Origin: Muraenolepis orangiensis
Taxonomy: Eukaryota > Chordata > Actinopteri > Gadiformes > Muraenolepididae
Length of the DNA: 64,000 nt
NCBI GenBank assembly: GCA_027704905.1
Contig: CM051002.1
Coordinates: 1,601,719-1,665,718 of the forward strand
Reading direction: 5' to 3'
Shown one piece after another: positions 63,836 to 64,000 of the stretch. The position numbers and the translations under genes are program-made. The first letter of the stretch is position 1. Each line of letters starts with the position of its first letter. A model generated the notes under the pieces. It had not been told where the DNA came from and searched no databases. It saw nothing but the letters and a program-made list of their open reading frames with translations.

Positions 63836-64000
63836 ATAATTTGTTGTATTTTTTCTCTTGGTTGCACATACTCCCATGATCAGCCTGTCCACCCATCTGC
63901 TCCATAGTCTGTGTGACCTTGCAAGAGGGCCGCTTCTGTTCTGTGAAACATGGTCCTGCCTCGGGCCTGTTGGCATCTGGGTTCAGCATCACCGCCACTC

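Noticed and set aside
63642..63998. Minus-strand 118-aa frame at the window edge
   Set aside because: It crosses a SINE tail and repeat sequence and does not match a CAPS exon or any motif I know.

Overview
The window is a piece of a ray-finned (teleost) fish chromosome. Interrupted vertebrate genes with GT/AG introns sit among long (CA)n, (GA)n and (CT)n microsatellites, 3'-anchored LINE fragments of several families, a Tc1/mariner element, hAT elements and tRNA-derived SINEs, a mixture typical of teleosts. All exon joins given here were read by eye from the sequence and checked for reading phase.

Layout. (1) 476-3754 (+): the last four exons of a laminin beta chain, best called lamb3. (2) 6809-22527 (-): a complete 11-exon calcium/calmodulin-dependent kinase I gamma gene (camk1g; 412 aa, C-terminal CaaX box CSVM). 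Its introns carry three perfect tRNA-Glu(CTC) genes, a decayed Tc1/mariner element, a hAT remnant and very long microsatellites. (3) 26602-36854 (-): a complete 11-exon nicotinamide phosphoribosyltransferase gene (nampt-like; 495 aa), with a GC-box/CGTCA repeat array just upstream of its start. (4) 37.7-53.0 kb: a transposon-rich intergenic stretch. It holds an L2-like LINE containing a hAT element that itself contains an LTR-like element, a 5'-truncated jockey-type LINE with one frameshift, an RTE-like LINE with a 12-bp target-site duplication and one frameshift, a 41-bp minisatellite and a decayed LINE. (5) 55705-56094 (+): first coding exon of a calcium-dependent secretion activator (CAPS; cadps-like), followed by about 8 kb of its first intron up to the window edge.

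lamb3 and camk1g are neighbours in human too (1q32), and this linkage supports both names. The genes do not form a pathway: an extracellular matrix subunit, a membrane-anchored kinase, an NAD-salvage enzyme and a dense-core-vesicle priming factor.

I found no new multi-gene system. The most interesting structure is a minisatellite of about 26 x 38 bp in nampt intron 9. It starts at the exon 9 splice donor and repeats that donor sequence in nearly every unit. Next come a duplicated putative camk1g 5' exon with a perfect 22-bp hairpin flanking a minisatellite, a camk1g exon squeezed between two microsatellites, a three-level transposon nest with target-site duplications readable at two levels, a tandemly duplicated intronic tRNA-Glu cassette, and a duplicated lamb3 fragment between direct repeats.
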